64,000 bases of DNA from Affinibrenneria salicis (GTDB lineage: Bacteria; Pseudomonadota; Gammaproteobacteria; Enterobacterales; Enterobacteriaceae): NCBI RefSeq assembly GCF_008710095.1, contig NZ_VYKJ01000003.1, positions 1-64,000 on the forward strand. The letters are read 5' to 3'. The notes under the pieces were generated by a model. The model was not told where the DNA came from and searched no databases. It saw only the letters and a program-made list of their open reading frames with translations. Shown piece after piece: positions 9,209 through 18,506 of this stretch. Every line of letters begins with the position of its first letter. The stretch's first letter is position 1. The position numbers were made by a program, and so were the translations under genes.

Positions 9209-10336
9209 ATGTCGCACTGTTTTTCCGTCGCGCTGGCGCTGTGCGGCGCTATGCTGCTGTCCGCCGCCGCATCGGGCGCGGAATCGCTTGAGGTGAGTGA
9301 ATTACAGGATGAACTGAGTCACCCCTGGTCGCTGGACTTTCTGCCGGACGACGGCGGATTATTGATTACCGAGCGCGACGGACGGCTGCGCCGCTGGCGA
9401 GCCGACAGCGGTCTGTCCGCGCCGATCGCCGGCGTGCCGGCGGTGTACGCCAGATCGCAGGGCGGTCTGTTCGATGTGGCGCTGGCGCCGGACTTTCCCC
9501 GCAGCCGCCGCGTGTATTTGAGCTTTGCCGAGGCGGACGCCAGCGGGCGCGCCGGCACGGCGGTGGGCTATGGACGCCTGTCGCATGATGATACGCGGCT
9601 GGATGATTTTACGGTGATTTTTCGTCAGCAGCCGAAGTTATCCAGCGGCAGTCATTTCGGCGGCCGGCTGGTTTTCGATCGCGCGGGATATCTGTTTGTC
9701 GCGCTGGGGGAAAACAATCAGCGCCCGACGGCGCAGGCGCGCGACAAACTGCAGGGCAAAGTGGTCCGCCTGACGGCGGAGGGCGGCATTCCCGCCGATA
9801 ACCCCTGGGTCGGTCAGACGGGCGTGCGAACGGAAATCTGGTCGCTGGGGCACCGCAATCCGCAGGGGATGGCGCTCAATCCGTGGAGCGGCGCGCTGTG
9901 GCTGAATGAACACGGACCGCGGGGCGGCGATGAAATTAACCTGCCGCTGGCGGGAAAAAATTACGGCTGGCCGCTGGCGACGCACGGCGTCAACTACAGC
10001 GGGCTGAAGATCCCGGAAGCGCAGGGCGAGGGCGCGCCGGGCACCGAGGCGCCGCACTATGTCTGGAAGAAATCGCCCGGCGTGAGCGGCATGGCGTTCT
10101 ATGACAATGCCCGTTTCCCGTCGTGGCGGCGCTCGCTGTTTATCGGCGCGCTGGCGGAGCAAAATCTGATTCGTCTGCGGCTGGACGGCGATAGCGTGAT
10201 CGGCGAAGAGCGCCTGCTGAGCGATCGCCATGAGCGGATCCGCGATGTGCGCGTCGGGCCGGATGGTTATCTGTATGTCCTGACCGATGAGCGCAACGGC
10301 AAGCTGCTGAAGGTCGGGCTGAAAACGGCGCAATAA
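9209..10336 (+). CDS. yliI: Periplasmic PQQ-dependent aldose sugar dehydrogenase
   Basis: Secreted beta-propeller enzyme of the soluble glucose/sorbosone dehydrogenase family (E. coli YliI/Asd), which oxidises aldose sugars using pyrroloquinoline quinone and calcium. Residues 1-24 are a signal peptide ending SAAASGA. The mature part starts with the family pattern HPWSLDFLPDDGGLLITERDG, and carries FGGRLVFD, LGHRNPQGMALNPW (with the likely catalytic His), and WLNEHGPRGGDEIN, which supplies cofactor and calcium contacts. The 375 aa match the usual length. An AAGGAG motif precedes the ATG. PQQ synthesis genes are not in this window, so cofactor supply is unknown. The gene sits beside gstB as in E. 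coli. Confidence 0.94.
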   Translation: MSHCFSVALALCGAMLLSAAASGAESLEVSELQDELSHPWSLDFLPDDGGLLITERDGRLRRWRADSGLSAPIAGVPAVYARSQGGLFDVALAPDFPRSRRVYLSFAEADASGRAGTAVGYGRLSHDDTRLDDFTVIFRQQPKLSSGSHFGGRLVFDRAGYLFVALGENNQRPTAQARDKLQGKVVRLTAEGGIPADNPWVGQTGVRTEIWSLGHRNPQGMALNPWSGALWLNEHGPRGGDEINLPLAGKNYGWPLATHGVNYSGLKIPEAQGEGAPGTEAPHYVWKKSPGVSGMAFYDNARFPSWRRSLFIGALAEQNLIRLRLDGDSVIGEERLLSDRHERIRDVRVGPDGYLYVLTDERNGKLLKVGLKTAQ

Positions 10337-10366
10337 CCCGCGCGCGCCGGCCGCTGCGCCCGGACG

Positions 10367-10987
10367 TCAGGTCAACGGCAACATTACCGTTTCACGGTAG
10401 GCCGGACGTTGCGTCAGTTGTTGATACCAGCGCGTCAGGTGCGGATGAGGCGCGCGGTCGATCGCCATATTAAACCAGCCGTAGGCCAGACAGCCGAGAG
10501 GAATATCGCCAACGCCGAAGCTGGCGCCGCTCAGCCACGGCTGGCGAGCCAGCGCCCCGTCGACAATGGTGAGCAGCCTTTCACACTCGGCCATGCCTTT
10601 TTCTACCGCCTGCTCATCACGTTGTTCCGGCGCGGTGCGCACCAGGTTGATAAACACGCTGATAAACGGAATCGCCAGCGTCTGCGACCAGTCCATCCAT
10701 TTTTCCGCGCTGGCCTGTGCGGCTGCATTCGGCAGGTGGAGCGGCGAATCTTTGCCGTAGCGCGCGACCAGGTAACGCACGATGGTATTGGATTCCCACA
10801 GCACCAGATCGCCATCCTGCAGGCAGGGGATCAGACCGTTCGGGTTCATGGCCAGGTAGTCCGCCTCTTTGTTGCGGCCGAACTGGCCGCCCGCCAGGAT
10901 ATGTTCAAACGGCAGGGCCAGTTCGGCCGCGCACCACAAGACCTTTTTCACATTGGTGGAGTTGGTTCTTCCCCAGATGGTCACCAT
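10367..10987 (-). CDS. gstB: Glutathione S-transferase GstB
   Basis: Cytosolic glutathione transferase of 206 aa. The N-terminal thioredoxin-like domain (residues 1-80) has WGRTNSTNVKKVLW with the probable glutathione-activating Ser/Asn region, the cis-proline motif NPNGLIPCL, and the glutathione-contacting WESNTIVRYL. The C-terminal helical domain includes EKWMDW and GDIPLGCLAYGWFN. E. coli GstB conjugates bromoacetate and related electrophiles. The gene converges on yliI, with about 30 bases between stops, as in E. coli. Confidence 0.94.
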   Translation of the reverse strand: MVTIWGRTNSTNVKKVLWCAAELALPFEHILAGGQFGRNKEADYLAMNPNGLIPCLQDGDLVLWESNTIVRYLVARYGKDSPLHLPNAAAQASAEKWMDWSQTLAIPFISVFINLVRTAPEQRDEQAVEKGMAECERLLTIVDGALARQPWLSGASFGVGDIPLGCLAYGWFNMAIDRAPHPHLTRWYQQLTQRPAYRETVMLPLT

Positions 10988-11006
10988 AACAAACCTCGCA
11001 GAATAT

Positions 11007-11104
11007 GCCCGTCATTCTTCAGGCCGCAGGCGTGATCGCTCGCTCCGTCCCTGGACTTCATCCTGCGGGCTGCCGTGTTCCCGCAGCCCGAATTATTTCG
11101 GCTA
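11007..11104. repeat. MITE-like repeat, divergent copy 5
   Basis: The right end CCCGCAGCCCGAATTATTTC followed by GGCTAT matches the reverse complement of the left terminus of the complete copies at about 22 of 26 positions, and the left end TTCTTCAGGCCGCAGGCGTG resembles the opposite terminus. Inside is the hairpin CGGGCTGC/GCAGCCCG. It lies between the divergent genes gstB and the MetQ-type gene. Confidence 0.45.
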
Positions 11105-11254
11105 TCGATGAAAAGAAATGCGCTGCCGGTCTACCGGCCGGCGGGTCGCAAAGTGGTCGAGAAATAATGATATATCTTTTTAGTATTTATGGTTTAATTT
11201 CTCTCTCCTGATAATGAAATCCCTGATGATTTTGTGTAATTAAGGTTTAATTTT

Positions 11255-12097
11255 ATGAAATTCTCTTATCGTATCCGCGCGGCGCTCGGTGTCGCGTTGC
11301 TGGCCTGCGGGATGCCGCTGGCGATGGCCAATAGCGACCCGCAGACCATCGTGTTTGGCGTGGCGCCGGGGCCTTATGGCGATATGGTTAACCAGGCGAT
11401 CAAACCTGAACTGACGAAGAAGGGCTACAAAGTCGTGGTGCGCGAGTTCAGCGATTACGTGCAGCCCAACCTGGCGCTGTCCAACGGCAGTATTGACGCC
11501 AACCTGTTCCAGCACACGCTGTATCTGGATAAATTCGCCGCGGATAAAGGACTGAAGCTGACGAAACTGCTGACGGTGCCGACCGCCAGCATGGGACTTT
11601 ACTCGCGTAAGATTCATTCTCAGGATGAGCTGAAAAAAGGCGATATCATCACCTTATCCAACGATCCGACCAACCTGGCGCGCGGCCTGCGTTTCCTGCA
11701 GGCGCAGGGATTGATCACCATCAAAGCGGATATCGACCCGACCAAAGCCTCGGAAAAAGATATCGTCGCCAATCCGCGCGGCCTGGTGTTCAAACCGCTG
11801 GAGGCGGCGCAGCTGCCGCGCACGCTGGACAGCGTCACGGGCTCGCTGATTAACGGTAATTTTGCGCTGGCCGCCGGTCTGAAGCTCTCTTCCGCGCTCA
11901 GTCTGGAAACGCTGGATGAAAATCTGAAAAACGTGATTGTGGTGCGCAGCGCCGATGTGGATAAACCTTTTGCCAAAGATATCAAGGCGATTGTGGAATC
12001 TCCGGCCTATGCGGCGGTGATCAACGATCCGGCCACCATGTTCAGCCAGTTCCAGAAACCGGACTGGATGCTGACGCCGCAAAACGCAGCAAAATAA
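11255..12097 (+). CDS. MetQ/NlpA-family ABC importer substrate-binding protein
   Basis: Periplasmic binding protein of 280 aa, first gene of a Q-N-I import operon. Conserved family blocks include FSDYVQPNLALSNGSIDANLFQH, the ligand-region motif NDPTNLARGLRFLQ, and LEAAQLPRTLDS. The signal sequence ends MPLAMA; a cysteine at residue 19 (LLACG) fits the lipobox poorly, so secretion as a soluble protein is as likely as lipidation. E. coli MetQ binds methionine, but that operon lies elsewhere in the genome, so this is probably a second set. No MetJ box (AGACGTCT pairs) was found upstream, so the substrate could be another amino acid or a methionine derivative. Confidence 0.9.
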   Translation: MKFSYRIRAALGVALLACGMPLAMANSDPQTIVFGVAPGPYGDMVNQAIKPELTKKGYKVVVREFSDYVQPNLALSNGSIDANLFQHTLYLDKFAADKGLKLTKLLTVPTASMGLYSRKIHSQDELKKGDIITLSNDPTNLARGLRFLQAQGLITIKADIDPTKASEKDIVANPRGLVFKPLEAAQLPRTLDSVTGSLINGNFALAAGLKLSSALSLETLDENLKNVIVVRSADVDKPFAKDIKAIVESPAYAAVINDPATMFSQFQKPDWMLTPQNAAK

Positions 12098-12116
12098 CAG
12101 GGTGGGCGGACAGATA

Positions 12117-13133
12117 ATGATTCAGTTAGAGAGTGTCTGCGTTGACTTTCCGCAAGGTAAGGAAGGCGGGACACGCGCAGTGGATAATGTCAGCCTGCAT
12201 ATCCGCAAGGGCGAAATTTATGGCATCGTGGGCACCAGCGGCGCGGGTAAAAGCACGCTGCTGCGCACCATTAATTTGTTACAGCGCCCCAGCAGCGGAG
12301 TGATCAACGTCAACGGGGTGAAAGTCAGCGATCTGCACGGCAAAGCGTTGCGCGAACAGCGACAGAAAATCGGCATGATCTTCCAGCATTTCAATTTAAT
12401 GCAAACGCGTACCGTGGCGGAGAACGTGGCGTTCAGCCTGAAGGCGGCCGGACAGTCCGCGCAGACCATCGCCCGGCGCGTGCCGGAAATTCTGGCGCTG
12501 GTCGGGCTGTCCGATAAGCGCGACGCTTTTCCGGCGCAGCTGAGCGGCGGTCAGAAACAGCGCGTCGGTATCGCGCGCGGCATCGCCAACCATCCGGAAG
12601 TGCTGCTGTGCGATGAGCCGACCTCGGCGCTGGATCTGGATACGTCGGCCTCTATTCTGGCATTGCTGAAAGAGATCAACCGTCGGCTGGGCATTACGAT
12701 TGTGCTGATCTCGCATGAGATGAGCGTAATTAAAACCGCCTGCGATCGCGTCGCGGTGATGACCGGCGGCCGGGTGGTGGAAGAGGGCGACGTGTTCGAT
12801 ATTTTCGCCACGCCGCAGCACGATTTCACCCGCCAGTTGGTGGCCCACACTTTGAACCTCGAACTGCCGGCGCGTCTGATGGAAGGGCTGCAGGGCACCC
12901 TGTTGAAAATCATGTTCGTCGGCGAATCGGCCGAGCAGCCGGTGCTCTCCGACGTGGCAACCCGTTTTGGCGTTTCGATCAATATTCTGCATGGCAAAAT
13001 CGAGTATATCGGCAATCGCGCGCTCGGTTTGCTGGTGGCGTTGTTGACTCATCCGTCCGATCCGGCGCAGGTTGAAGCAGCGGTGACGCATATCCGGCAG
13101 AGAACGGCGCAGGTGGAGGTGTTACATGGCTGA
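12117..13133 (+). CDS. MetN-type ABC importer ATPase
   Basis: ATP-binding subunit of the adjacent importer, 338 aa from the ATG at 12117 (an in-frame GTG at 12102 is less likely because GGGCGGA is placed for the ATG). It has Walker A GTSGAGKST, signature LSGGQKQR and Walker B VLLCDEP. The extra C-terminal ACT-like NIL domain (about residues 265-335) is characteristic of MetN, where it binds methionine and inhibits transport when the cytosolic pool is full. Its presence supports methionine or a close analogue as substrate. It starts 19 bases after the binding protein and overlaps the permease gene by 8 bases. Confidence 0.93.
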   Translation: MIQLESVCVDFPQGKEGGTRAVDNVSLHIRKGEIYGIVGTSGAGKSTLLRTINLLQRPSSGVINVNGVKVSDLHGKALREQRQKIGMIFQHFNLMQTRTVAENVAFSLKAAGQSAQTIARRVPEILALVGLSDKRDAFPAQLSGGQKQRVGIARGIANHPEVLLCDEPTSALDLDTSASILALLKEINRRLGITIVLISHEMSVIKTACDRVAVMTGGRVVEEGDVFDIFATPQHDFTRQLVAHTLNLELPARLMEGLQGTLLKIMFVGESAEQPVLSDVATRFGVSINILHGKIEYIGNRALGLLVALLTHPSDPAQVEAAVTHIRQRTAQVEVLHG

Positions 13134-13785
13134 TTTATGGGCTGATTTGCTGGCTGCGTTTGGCGAAACCTTCCAGATGGTCGGGATCTCCACCCTGTTC
13201 GCGCTAATTGGCGGGTTGCCGCTCGGTATGCTGATTTATGTAACGGACCGGCATCTATTCTGGGAAAATCGCTTCCTGTATTTGCTGAGCACGGTGCTGG
13301 TGAACATTATCCGCTCGATTCCGTTTGTCATCCTGCTGGTGCTGTTGCTGCCTTTGACCCAGATTCTGCTGGGCAACACCATCGGGCCGATTGCGGCGTC
13401 GGTGCCGATGTCGGTGGCCGCCATCGCCTTCTATGCTCGTCTGGTCGACAGCGCGCTGCGCGAGGTCGACCCGGGCATTGTCGAGGCGGCGGAAGCCTTC
13501 GGCGCCAGCCCGCTGCGCATCATCGGCACGGTTTTGCTGCCGGAGGCGCGGGCCGGCCTGCTGCGCGGGCTGACCATCACGCTGGTCAGTCTGATCGGCT
13601 ATTCGGCGATGGCCGGTATTGTCGGCGGCGGCGGGGTAGGCGACCTGGCTATCCGCTTCGGCTACTACCGCTATGAAACGCAGGTAATGATCGTAACGGT
13701 TATTGCGCTGGTGATTCTGGTGCAGGTGGTGCAGACGCTGGGCGACTGGCTGGCGAAACGCGCCGATAAACGCGAACGGCGCTAA
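13126..13785 (+). CDS. MetI-type ABC importer permease
   Basis: Membrane subunit of 219 aa with five to six predicted helices. The cytoplasmic coupling loop EAAEAFGASPLRIIGTVLLPEA contains the typical EAA...G motif that docks on the ATPase. Length and sequence match MetI (217 aa in E. coli). The start overlaps the end of the ATPase gene by 8 bases, which implies translational coupling. A terminator follows about 14 bases after the stop, ending the three-gene operon. Confidence 0.93.
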   Translation: MADLWADLLAAFGETFQMVGISTLFALIGGLPLGMLIYVTDRHLFWENRFLYLLSTVLVNIIRSIPFVILLVLLLPLTQILLGNTIGPIAASVPMSVAAIAFYARLVDSALREVDPGIVEAAEAFGASPLRIIGTVLLPEARAGLLRGLTITLVSLIGYSAMAGIVGGGGVGDLAIRFGYYRYETQVMIVTVIALVILVQVVQTLGDWLAKRADKRERR

Positions 13786-13798
13786 CGCCGTTCTTCGG

Positions 13799-13842
13799 GT
13801 CTGGCGTCCTGACGGTTAGCGCGGCGCCAGACTTTTCTCTTT
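13799..13842 (+). terminator. Terminator of the MetQNI-type operon
   Basis: The stem GTCTGGCG/CGCCAGAC, with further pairing possible in the loop, is followed by TTTTCTCTTTCC. Confidence 0.7.
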
Positions 13843-14177
13843 CCCCCTCGCTGTTTCGATCCTCTCTTTGCGCCGCGTTTGCATCCCGCATTCCAGGACA
13901 TCTCTAATAAACTTTAGAAAACTTTACTGACATTCTGTTTTATCGCTCGGGACATCACGTTACTTTTAGCAACGTTGTGCAAGATAATATATCCCCATTT
14001 TTTTCGGGTTACCGGCGCGCCGAGCGGGTAATCCGCGCCTTCCGGCGCACGGGGATCGGTTGATTTGCCTGCGAGCCGCTTTCTGAACGTTATTGGGCTG
14101 AGTTAAAACCCCGCCCGCTTCTGTGTATTCCGTTCCGGCTGTTATTGACGATCTTGAAAGGATACTGTGGCCATATC
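13843..14177. other. Intergenic region before dacC
   Basis: About 335 bases without a gene. AT-rich stretches near 13900-14000 may carry the dacC promoter. The AAAGGA at 14156-14161 is about 15 bases from the preferred dacC start, longer than usual. Confidence 0.4.
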
Positions 14178-15365
14178 ATGAAAAAAAATGTTTCCTCTTT
14201 CCGATTGACCGTGCTGATGCTGACCTCGGCATGGTTGGCTTGTTCATCACAGGCGGCGGAGCAGGCGCCCGCCGCGCCGCAGATCGACGCCAAAGCCTTT
14301 ATTTTAATGGATTACCACAGCGGCAAAGTGCTGGCTGAAGCCAATGCCGATCAGCGACTTGACCCGGCCAGTCTGACGAAAATGATGTCCAGCTATGTGA
14401 TTGGCCAGGCTATCAAGGCCGGCAAGATTGGGCCGAGGGATATGGTGACCGTCGGGCGTGACGCCTGGGCGACGGGCAATCCGGCGCTGCGCGGCTCTTC
14501 GCTGATGTTCCTTAAACCCGGCGATCATGTGGCGGTGGAAGATCTGAATCGCGGTATCGTCATTCAGTCCGGCAACGACGCCAGCATCGCGCTGGCCGAC
14601 TATGTGGCCGGCAGTCAGGACGCCTTCGTCAGCCTGATGAACGGCTATGCCAACACCCTGGGTCTGCAAAATACCCACTTCCTTACGGTGCACGGGCTGG
14701 ACGCGCCGGGGCAGTACAGCACCGCGCGCGATATGGCGCTGATCGGTCAGGCGTTGATCCGCGATGTGCCCGGGGAATATGCGCTCAATAAGGAAAAGGA
14801 GTTTGTCTTTAATAACATTCGCCAGCCAAACCGTAATCGCCTGTTGTGGAGCAGTAATCTTCAGGTCGACGGCATCAAGACCGGCCACACTTCCGGCGCC
14901 GGGCACAGTCTGGTGGCCTCGGCGGTGGACGGCGGCATGCGGCTAATTTCCGTGGTGCTCGGCGCCCCGGGCGACGCGGAGCGTTTTCGCGAAAGCGAAA
15001 AGCTGCTGACCTGGGGATTCCGTTTCTTTGAAACGGTGGTGCCGGTGAAAGCGGATACGGTGTTCACCAGTCAACGGGTGTGGTTCGGCGCGCACAAAGA
15101 GGTGAAGCTGGGCGTGGCGCAGGATGCGGCGCTAACGATTCCGCGCGGCCAGATGAAAAATCTGAAGGCCAGCTATACGCTAAACCAGCCCCGGCTGGAG
15201 GCGCCGCTCGGCAAGAATCAGGTAGTGGGCGCCGTTAATTTCCAACTGGACGGACAAAGCGTGGCCCGTCATCCGCTGGTGGTGCTGGAGGCGGTGCCCG
15301 AAGGCGGGCTGTTCAGCCGGCTGTGGGACTATGTGCTGATGAAGTTCGACCAGTGGTTCAACTGA
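14178..15365 (+). CDS. dacC: D-alanyl-D-alanine carboxypeptidase DacC (PBP6)
   Basis: Low-molecular-mass penicillin-binding protein that trims the terminal D-Ala from peptidoglycan pentapeptides on the outer face of the inner membrane. The product is 395 aa. Residues 1-26 are a signal peptide ending SSQAA. The three active-site motifs are present: SLTK in DPASLTK, SGN in IQSGNDAS, and KTG in [10 protein letters not shown]. The beta-rich C-terminal domain 2 ends in an amphipathic helix ([13 protein letters not shown]) that anchors such enzymes to the membrane. The start at 14178 was preferred over upstream codons because it gives a proper signal peptide. In E. coli dacC is followed by deoR and other genes before ybjL; here they are missing. 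Confidence 0.96.
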   Translation: MKKNVSSFRLTVLMLTSAWLACSSQAAEQAPAAPQIDAKAFILMDYHSGKVLAEANADQRLDPASLTKMMSSYVIGQAIKAGKIGPRDMVTVGRDAWATGNPALRGSSLMFLKPGDHVAVEDLNRGIVIQSGNDASIALADYVAGSQDAFVSLMNGYANTLGLQNTHFLTVHGLDAPGQYSTARDMALIGQALIRDVPGEYALNKEKEFVFNNIRQPNRNRLLWSSNLQVDGIKTGHTSGAGHSLVASAVDGGMRLISVVLGAPGDAERFRESEKLLTWGFRFFETVVPVKADTVFTSQRVWFGAHKEVKLGVAQDAALTIPRGQMKNLKASYTLNQPRLEAPLGKNQVVGAVNFQLDGQSVARHPLVVLEAVPEGGLFSRLWDYVLMKFDQWFN

Positions 15366-15414
15366 CGGCGCGGGCGTCGACTCCCCGGCGGGCAAGCGCG
15401 ATGCAAGGGGACAG

Positions 15415-15498
15415 AAAAGAAAACGCCCATCGACCTTGAACCTGAATGGCGGGGTCGATGGGCTCCTCAATATGGGGACATCAAAGAAAAGCAGTGGC
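15415..15498 (-). ncRNA. rybB: RybB small regulatory RNA
   Basis: Read on the minus strand from 15498, the first 25 or so bases (GCCACTGCTTTTCTTTGATG and following) match E. coli RybB as I remember it, including the 5' seed that base-pairs with outer-membrane protein mRNAs. The 3' part forms the Rho-independent hairpin CCCATCGACC...GGTCGATGGG followed by a T-rich tail. RybB is an Hfq-dependent sigma-E product that represses porin synthesis during envelope stress. In E. coli it lies between ybjK and ybjL; here it lies between dacC and ybjL, on the ybjL strand and downstream of it. Confidence 0.93.
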
Positions 15499-15504
15499 AC
15501 TTAT

Positions 15505-15534
15505 TCTGACTTTGCGGCGGGTAAAAAGTTCTCC
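15505..15534 (-). promoter_or_regulatory. Sigma-E type promoter of rybB
   Basis: On the minus strand, GGAGAACTTTTT (sigma-E -35, consensus GGAACTT) is followed by GTCAGA (consensus GTCTAA) with about 16-17 bases between, and the RybB 5' end lies seven bases further on. This agrees with the known sigma-E control of rybB. Confidence 0.8.
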
Positions 15535-15585
15535 GCCGCAGAAAAATTTTTTACCAAATATTTACCCTTTCCAGCCGATAACGTT

Positions 15586-17274
15586 TCAACCCGGCAATTC
15601 CGGCCAGATGATGACAATCAGCGAACCGGCCAGCGTCAGCAGCACGTTGGCGATGGCGTAGGTGCCGGCATAGCCCAGCGCCGGGATATTGCTGCGCGCG
15701 GTGTCGCTGATGATCTCCATCGCCGGCGCGCAGGTGCGGGCGCCCATGATGGCGCCGAACAGCAGGGCGCGGTTCATGCGCAGAATGTAAGCGCCAAAAA
15801 GGAAGCAGACCACTACCGGCAGCAGACTGACCAACAGGCCGGATATCACCATTTGCCCGCCGACCTGGCCGAAGCTGTTGCCGATGGAGCCGCCGGCGCT
15901 CAATCCCACGCCCGCCATAAACACCATCAGACCGAACTCTTTGACCATATTCAGCGCGCCCTGCGGGATGTAGCCGAAGGTTGGATGGTTGGCGCGCAAA
16001 AAACCGAGCATAATGCCGGCAAACAGCAGCCCGGCGGCGTTGCCGATGCCGAAGGTAAAGTTGCTGAACTGGAAGGTGATCAGGCCGATCATGATGCCGA
16101 TAACGAAGAAGGCGCAGAAGGCCAGCAGGTCGGTGACCTGACTGTGAATGGAAATAAAGCCGATGCGGTCAGCGATGCTTTTGACCCGGCGCGCGTCGCC
16201 GCTTACCTGCAGCACATCCCCTTTGTTCAGAACCACCCCGTCATCAATAGGCATCTCGATCTGGCTGCGGATGATGCGGTTAAGGAAGCAGCCGTGGTCG
16301 GTTAGTTTCAGCTGACTCAGGCGCTTCCCGACGGCGTTATGGTTTTTCACTACAATTTCTTCGGTGACGATACGCATATCCAGCAGATCGCGATCGAAGA
16401 CCTCTTTGCCGTCGCGGAAATTGGGGTTCAGTCGGGCGTGCGCATCGGGGTAGCCCACCAGCGCGATTTCATCGCCGATCTGCAGCACGGCGTCGCCGTC
16501 CGGGCTGGCCAGGATACCGTTGCGTCGAATGCGTTCGATATAGCAGCCGGTCTGACGGTAGATCCCCAATTCGCGCAGGTTTTTGCCGGCCGCCCAATCC
16601 ACCAGCTCCGGTCCGACGCGGTAGGCGCGGATGACCGGCAGATAGATTTTACGCTGACTGTCGGCGTCCAGGCCGCGTTCGCGCGCGATTTGCTGGGCGC
16701 TGGTCGGCAGATCCTGATGCTGCAGCCTGGGCAGATAGCGGGCGCCGAAAATCAGGCTGACCAGTCCGATCAGGTAGGTGAGCGCGTAGCCGAGGCTGAG
16801 ATGATCCTGTTCCAGCCCCAGATTCGGACCGTTGGTGAGGGTACTGCGTAGCGTATCGCCGGCGCCGACCAGCACCGGCGTGGAGGTCATGGAGCCAGCC
16901 AGCATCCCGGCGGTCAGGCCGATATCCCAGCCGAACAGTTTCCCCAGCCCCAGCGCCAGGATCATGGCGCTGATGACCATCACCAGCGCCAGCATCAGGT
17001 AGTTTTTGCCGTCGCGGAAGAAGATGGAAAAAAAGTTGGGACCGGCCTCAACGCCGACGCAAAAGATAAACAGCATAAAGCCGAGGCTAAGCGCTTCCGT
17101 ATTCACGGTGAAGTGCTGCTGCCCCAGCAATAACGAGACGACCAGCACGCCGATCGAATTGCCGAGCTGTACCGGCCCCAGGCGCAATTTTCCCAGACAG
17201 AGTCCTAATGAAAGAACCACGAATAACAGCAGAATGTAATTCCCGTTTAACAAATCAGCGACGTTTATATTCAT
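15586..17274 (-). CDS. ybjL: YbjL, aspartate:alanine exchanger family transporter
   Basis: Inner-membrane protein of 562 aa, practically the length of E. coli YbjL (561). Architecture: five or six membrane helices (residues 1-190), two RCK/TrkA-C domains in the cytoplasm (about 195-370, with [11 protein letters not shown] and [10 protein letters not shown]), then another helical block (385-560) with [13 protein letters not shown]. YbjL has been associated with glutamate export, but its physiological role remains unsettled. The start at 17274 gives [17 protein letters not shown], as in E. coli; the longer open frame upstream is not supported. Confidence 0.94.
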   Translation of the reverse strand: MNINVADLLNGNYILLLFVVLSLGLCLGKLRLGPVQLGNSIGVLVVSLLLGQQHFTVNTEALSLGFMLFIFCVGVEAGPNFFSIFFRDGKNYLMLALVMVISAMILALGLGKLFGWDIGLTAGMLAGSMTSTPVLVGAGDTLRSTLTNGPNLGLEQDHLSLGYALTYLIGLVSLIFGARYLPRLQHQDLPTSAQQIARERGLDADSQRKIYLPVIRAYRVGPELVDWAAGKNLRELGIYRQTGCYIERIRRNGILASPDGDAVLQIGDEIALVGYPDAHARLNPNFRDGKEVFDRDLLDMRIVTEEIVVKNHNAVGKRLSQLKLTDHGCFLNRIIRSQIEMPIDDGVVLNKGDVLQVSGDARRVKSIADRIGFISIHSQVTDLLAFCAFFVIGIMIGLITFQFSNFTFGIGNAAGLLFAGIMLGFLRANHPTFGYIPQGALNMVKEFGLMVFMAGVGLSAGGSIGNSFGQVGGQMVISGLLVSLLPVVVCFLFGAYILRMNRALLFGAIMGARTCAPAMEIISDTARSNIPALGYAGTYAIANVLLTLAGSLIVIIWPELPG

Positions 17275-17638
17275 GGTATGTAACTTGTTGTTCACCAGTA
17301 AGTGCTTGATATAAAAAGTGATAAGCGTTAAATTCAGCCGGATAAGATAGCGAATCCTGGTGCAATCAGATAAGTAAAAATGGCAACGGATCGGCATCGG
17401 ACGGTGTGATTTATTGGCGAGCGCCATTTTAGACGCTTACAGGTGTAACAACCAGTACAGGCTGCATAAATAGCGAAAAAGTCTTAGGTAAAACCATATC
17501 AGGGAATTTTATCCATTTTCTCTTTAGACCAAACCGTGACCAGGGGAAGCCTATGCCCACCAGATTTCAGGTTGTCGACGCGTCTGCGGCCTGAAAAACG
17601 ACGGGTATAAAATACGACCAGATCAGAAGGGGGATGGT
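17275..17638. other. Divergent promoter region between ybjL and ybjM
   Basis: About 364 bases between divergently transcribed ybjL and ybjM. It should contain promoters for both. The AGAAGGGGG preceding ybjM is a clear ribosome-binding site. No repeat or RNA gene was recognised. Confidence 0.5.
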
Positions 17639-18007
17639 ATGGCGCACAGTAAAAGCTGGGTAGGGAGCCTGTGCAGTTTCCTGTTGTTTATCGTGGTGTT
17701 TTTAAGTCAAAAGATGGAAGTCACGCGGGCCGCCGGTAACGATATTCAGGGGCAGCCGGGAATGCTGCTTTTTTTGCTGCCCGGCGTGCTGGCCAGCTTT
17801 TTATCCGTCAACGGCCGGATTATCTATCCGCTGACCGGCGCGCTGTTCGCCGCGCCGTTTTGTCTGCTGATTATGCACTTCTGGCAGATGCCGATGGTAC
17901 TGCTGTGGCAGGAACTGGCCTATGTGCTGAGCGCCGTCTTTTGGTGCGTGCTGGGGTCGATGCTGTTTCTGTGCGCGCACTATTTATACCGGCACTATTT
18001 TCGTTAG
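17639..18007 (+). CDS. ybjM: YbjM inner-membrane protein
   Basis: Hydrophobic protein of 122 aa with about four predicted membrane helices (near residues 8-25, 38-54, 60-80 and 92-118). It matches E. coli YbjM in size (125 aa), composition and position between ybjL and grxA. No function is known for this family. A strong AGAAGGGGG motif lies before the ATG. Confidence 0.82.
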   Translation: MAHSKSWVGSLCSFLLFIVVFLSQKMEVTRAAGNDIQGQPGMLLFLLPGVLASFLSVNGRIIYPLTGALFAAPFCLLIMHFWQMPMVLLWQELAYVLSAVFWCVLGSMLFLCAHYLYRHYFR

Positions 18008-18059
18008 GCCGCCGGACCGGGCGCCGAACCGCGCGCCGTCGGCGACCTCCGTCGCGTCA

Positions 18060-18317
18060 TTACTGATTGAAGTGCTCTCTGGCGTAGGCTTCAAAATCGG
18101 TGCAGCCGCCGATGTGTTTTTCGTCGAGAAAAATCTGCGGTACCGTGGTGACCGTCTTGCCGGCTTTCGCGGACAGATCGTCTTTGCTCAGCCCTTCCGC
18201 ATAGATATCCACATAGCGGAAATCAAAATCCTCACGCTCTTCGGTTAATTTTTCCGCCAGCGCTTTGGCGCGTACGCAGTAAGGGCAGCCGGGGCGGCCG
18301 TAAATGACAACAAACAT
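18060..18317 (-). CDS. grxA: Glutaredoxin 1
   Basis: Cytosolic glutathione-dependent disulfide reductase of 85 aa, exactly the E. coli length. The redox-active motif CPYC is at residues 11-14, the cis-proline TVP motif at 58-60, and the GG of the glutathione site at 70-71 (HIGGCTDF). It reduces ribonucleotide reductase and PAPS reductase and reactivates OxyR. The gene is read divergently from ybjC/nfsA. The start at 18317 was chosen because AAGGAG precedes it and the product begins MFVVIYGRPGC. In E. coli grxA is an OxyR target; a possible operator is listed at 18446. Confidence 0.97.
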   Translation of the reverse strand: MFVVIYGRPGCPYCVRAKALAEKLTEEREDFDFRYVDIYAEGLSKDDLSAKAGKTVTTVPQIFLDEKHIGGCTDFEAYAREHFNQ

Positions 18318-18445
18318 ATTAACTCCTTGATTATCCGATTTTGCTTTCTGGCGGCGGAGGGCGCAGCGCAATAAAGGTCTCATATTCAGTTGGTTACTAT
18401 GCCTGCATCGCCGGGCGAAAAAAAGCAGGAATTGACAGTCGCAGC

Positions 18446-18469
18446 GATTCATCTTATCTATCATGAATC
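18446..18469. promoter_or_regulatory. Inverted repeat in the grxA-ybjC divergent promoter
   Basis: GATTCAT and ATGAATC are perfect inverted repeats separated by ten bases. The location in the grxA/ybjC divergent promoter and the ATAG-type sequence in the reverse strand make an OxyR site possible, but the OxyR consensus is not well matched over its full length. Confidence 0.35.
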
Positions 18470-18506
18470 TGAATCCGTTATGCCGCTGGCCGGACATGGA
18501 GGGAAT

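Noticed and set aside
11100..11254. MetJ operator or S-box upstream of the MetQ-type gene
   Set aside because: No AGACGTCT-type tandem boxes and no S-box riboswitch stems could be found.
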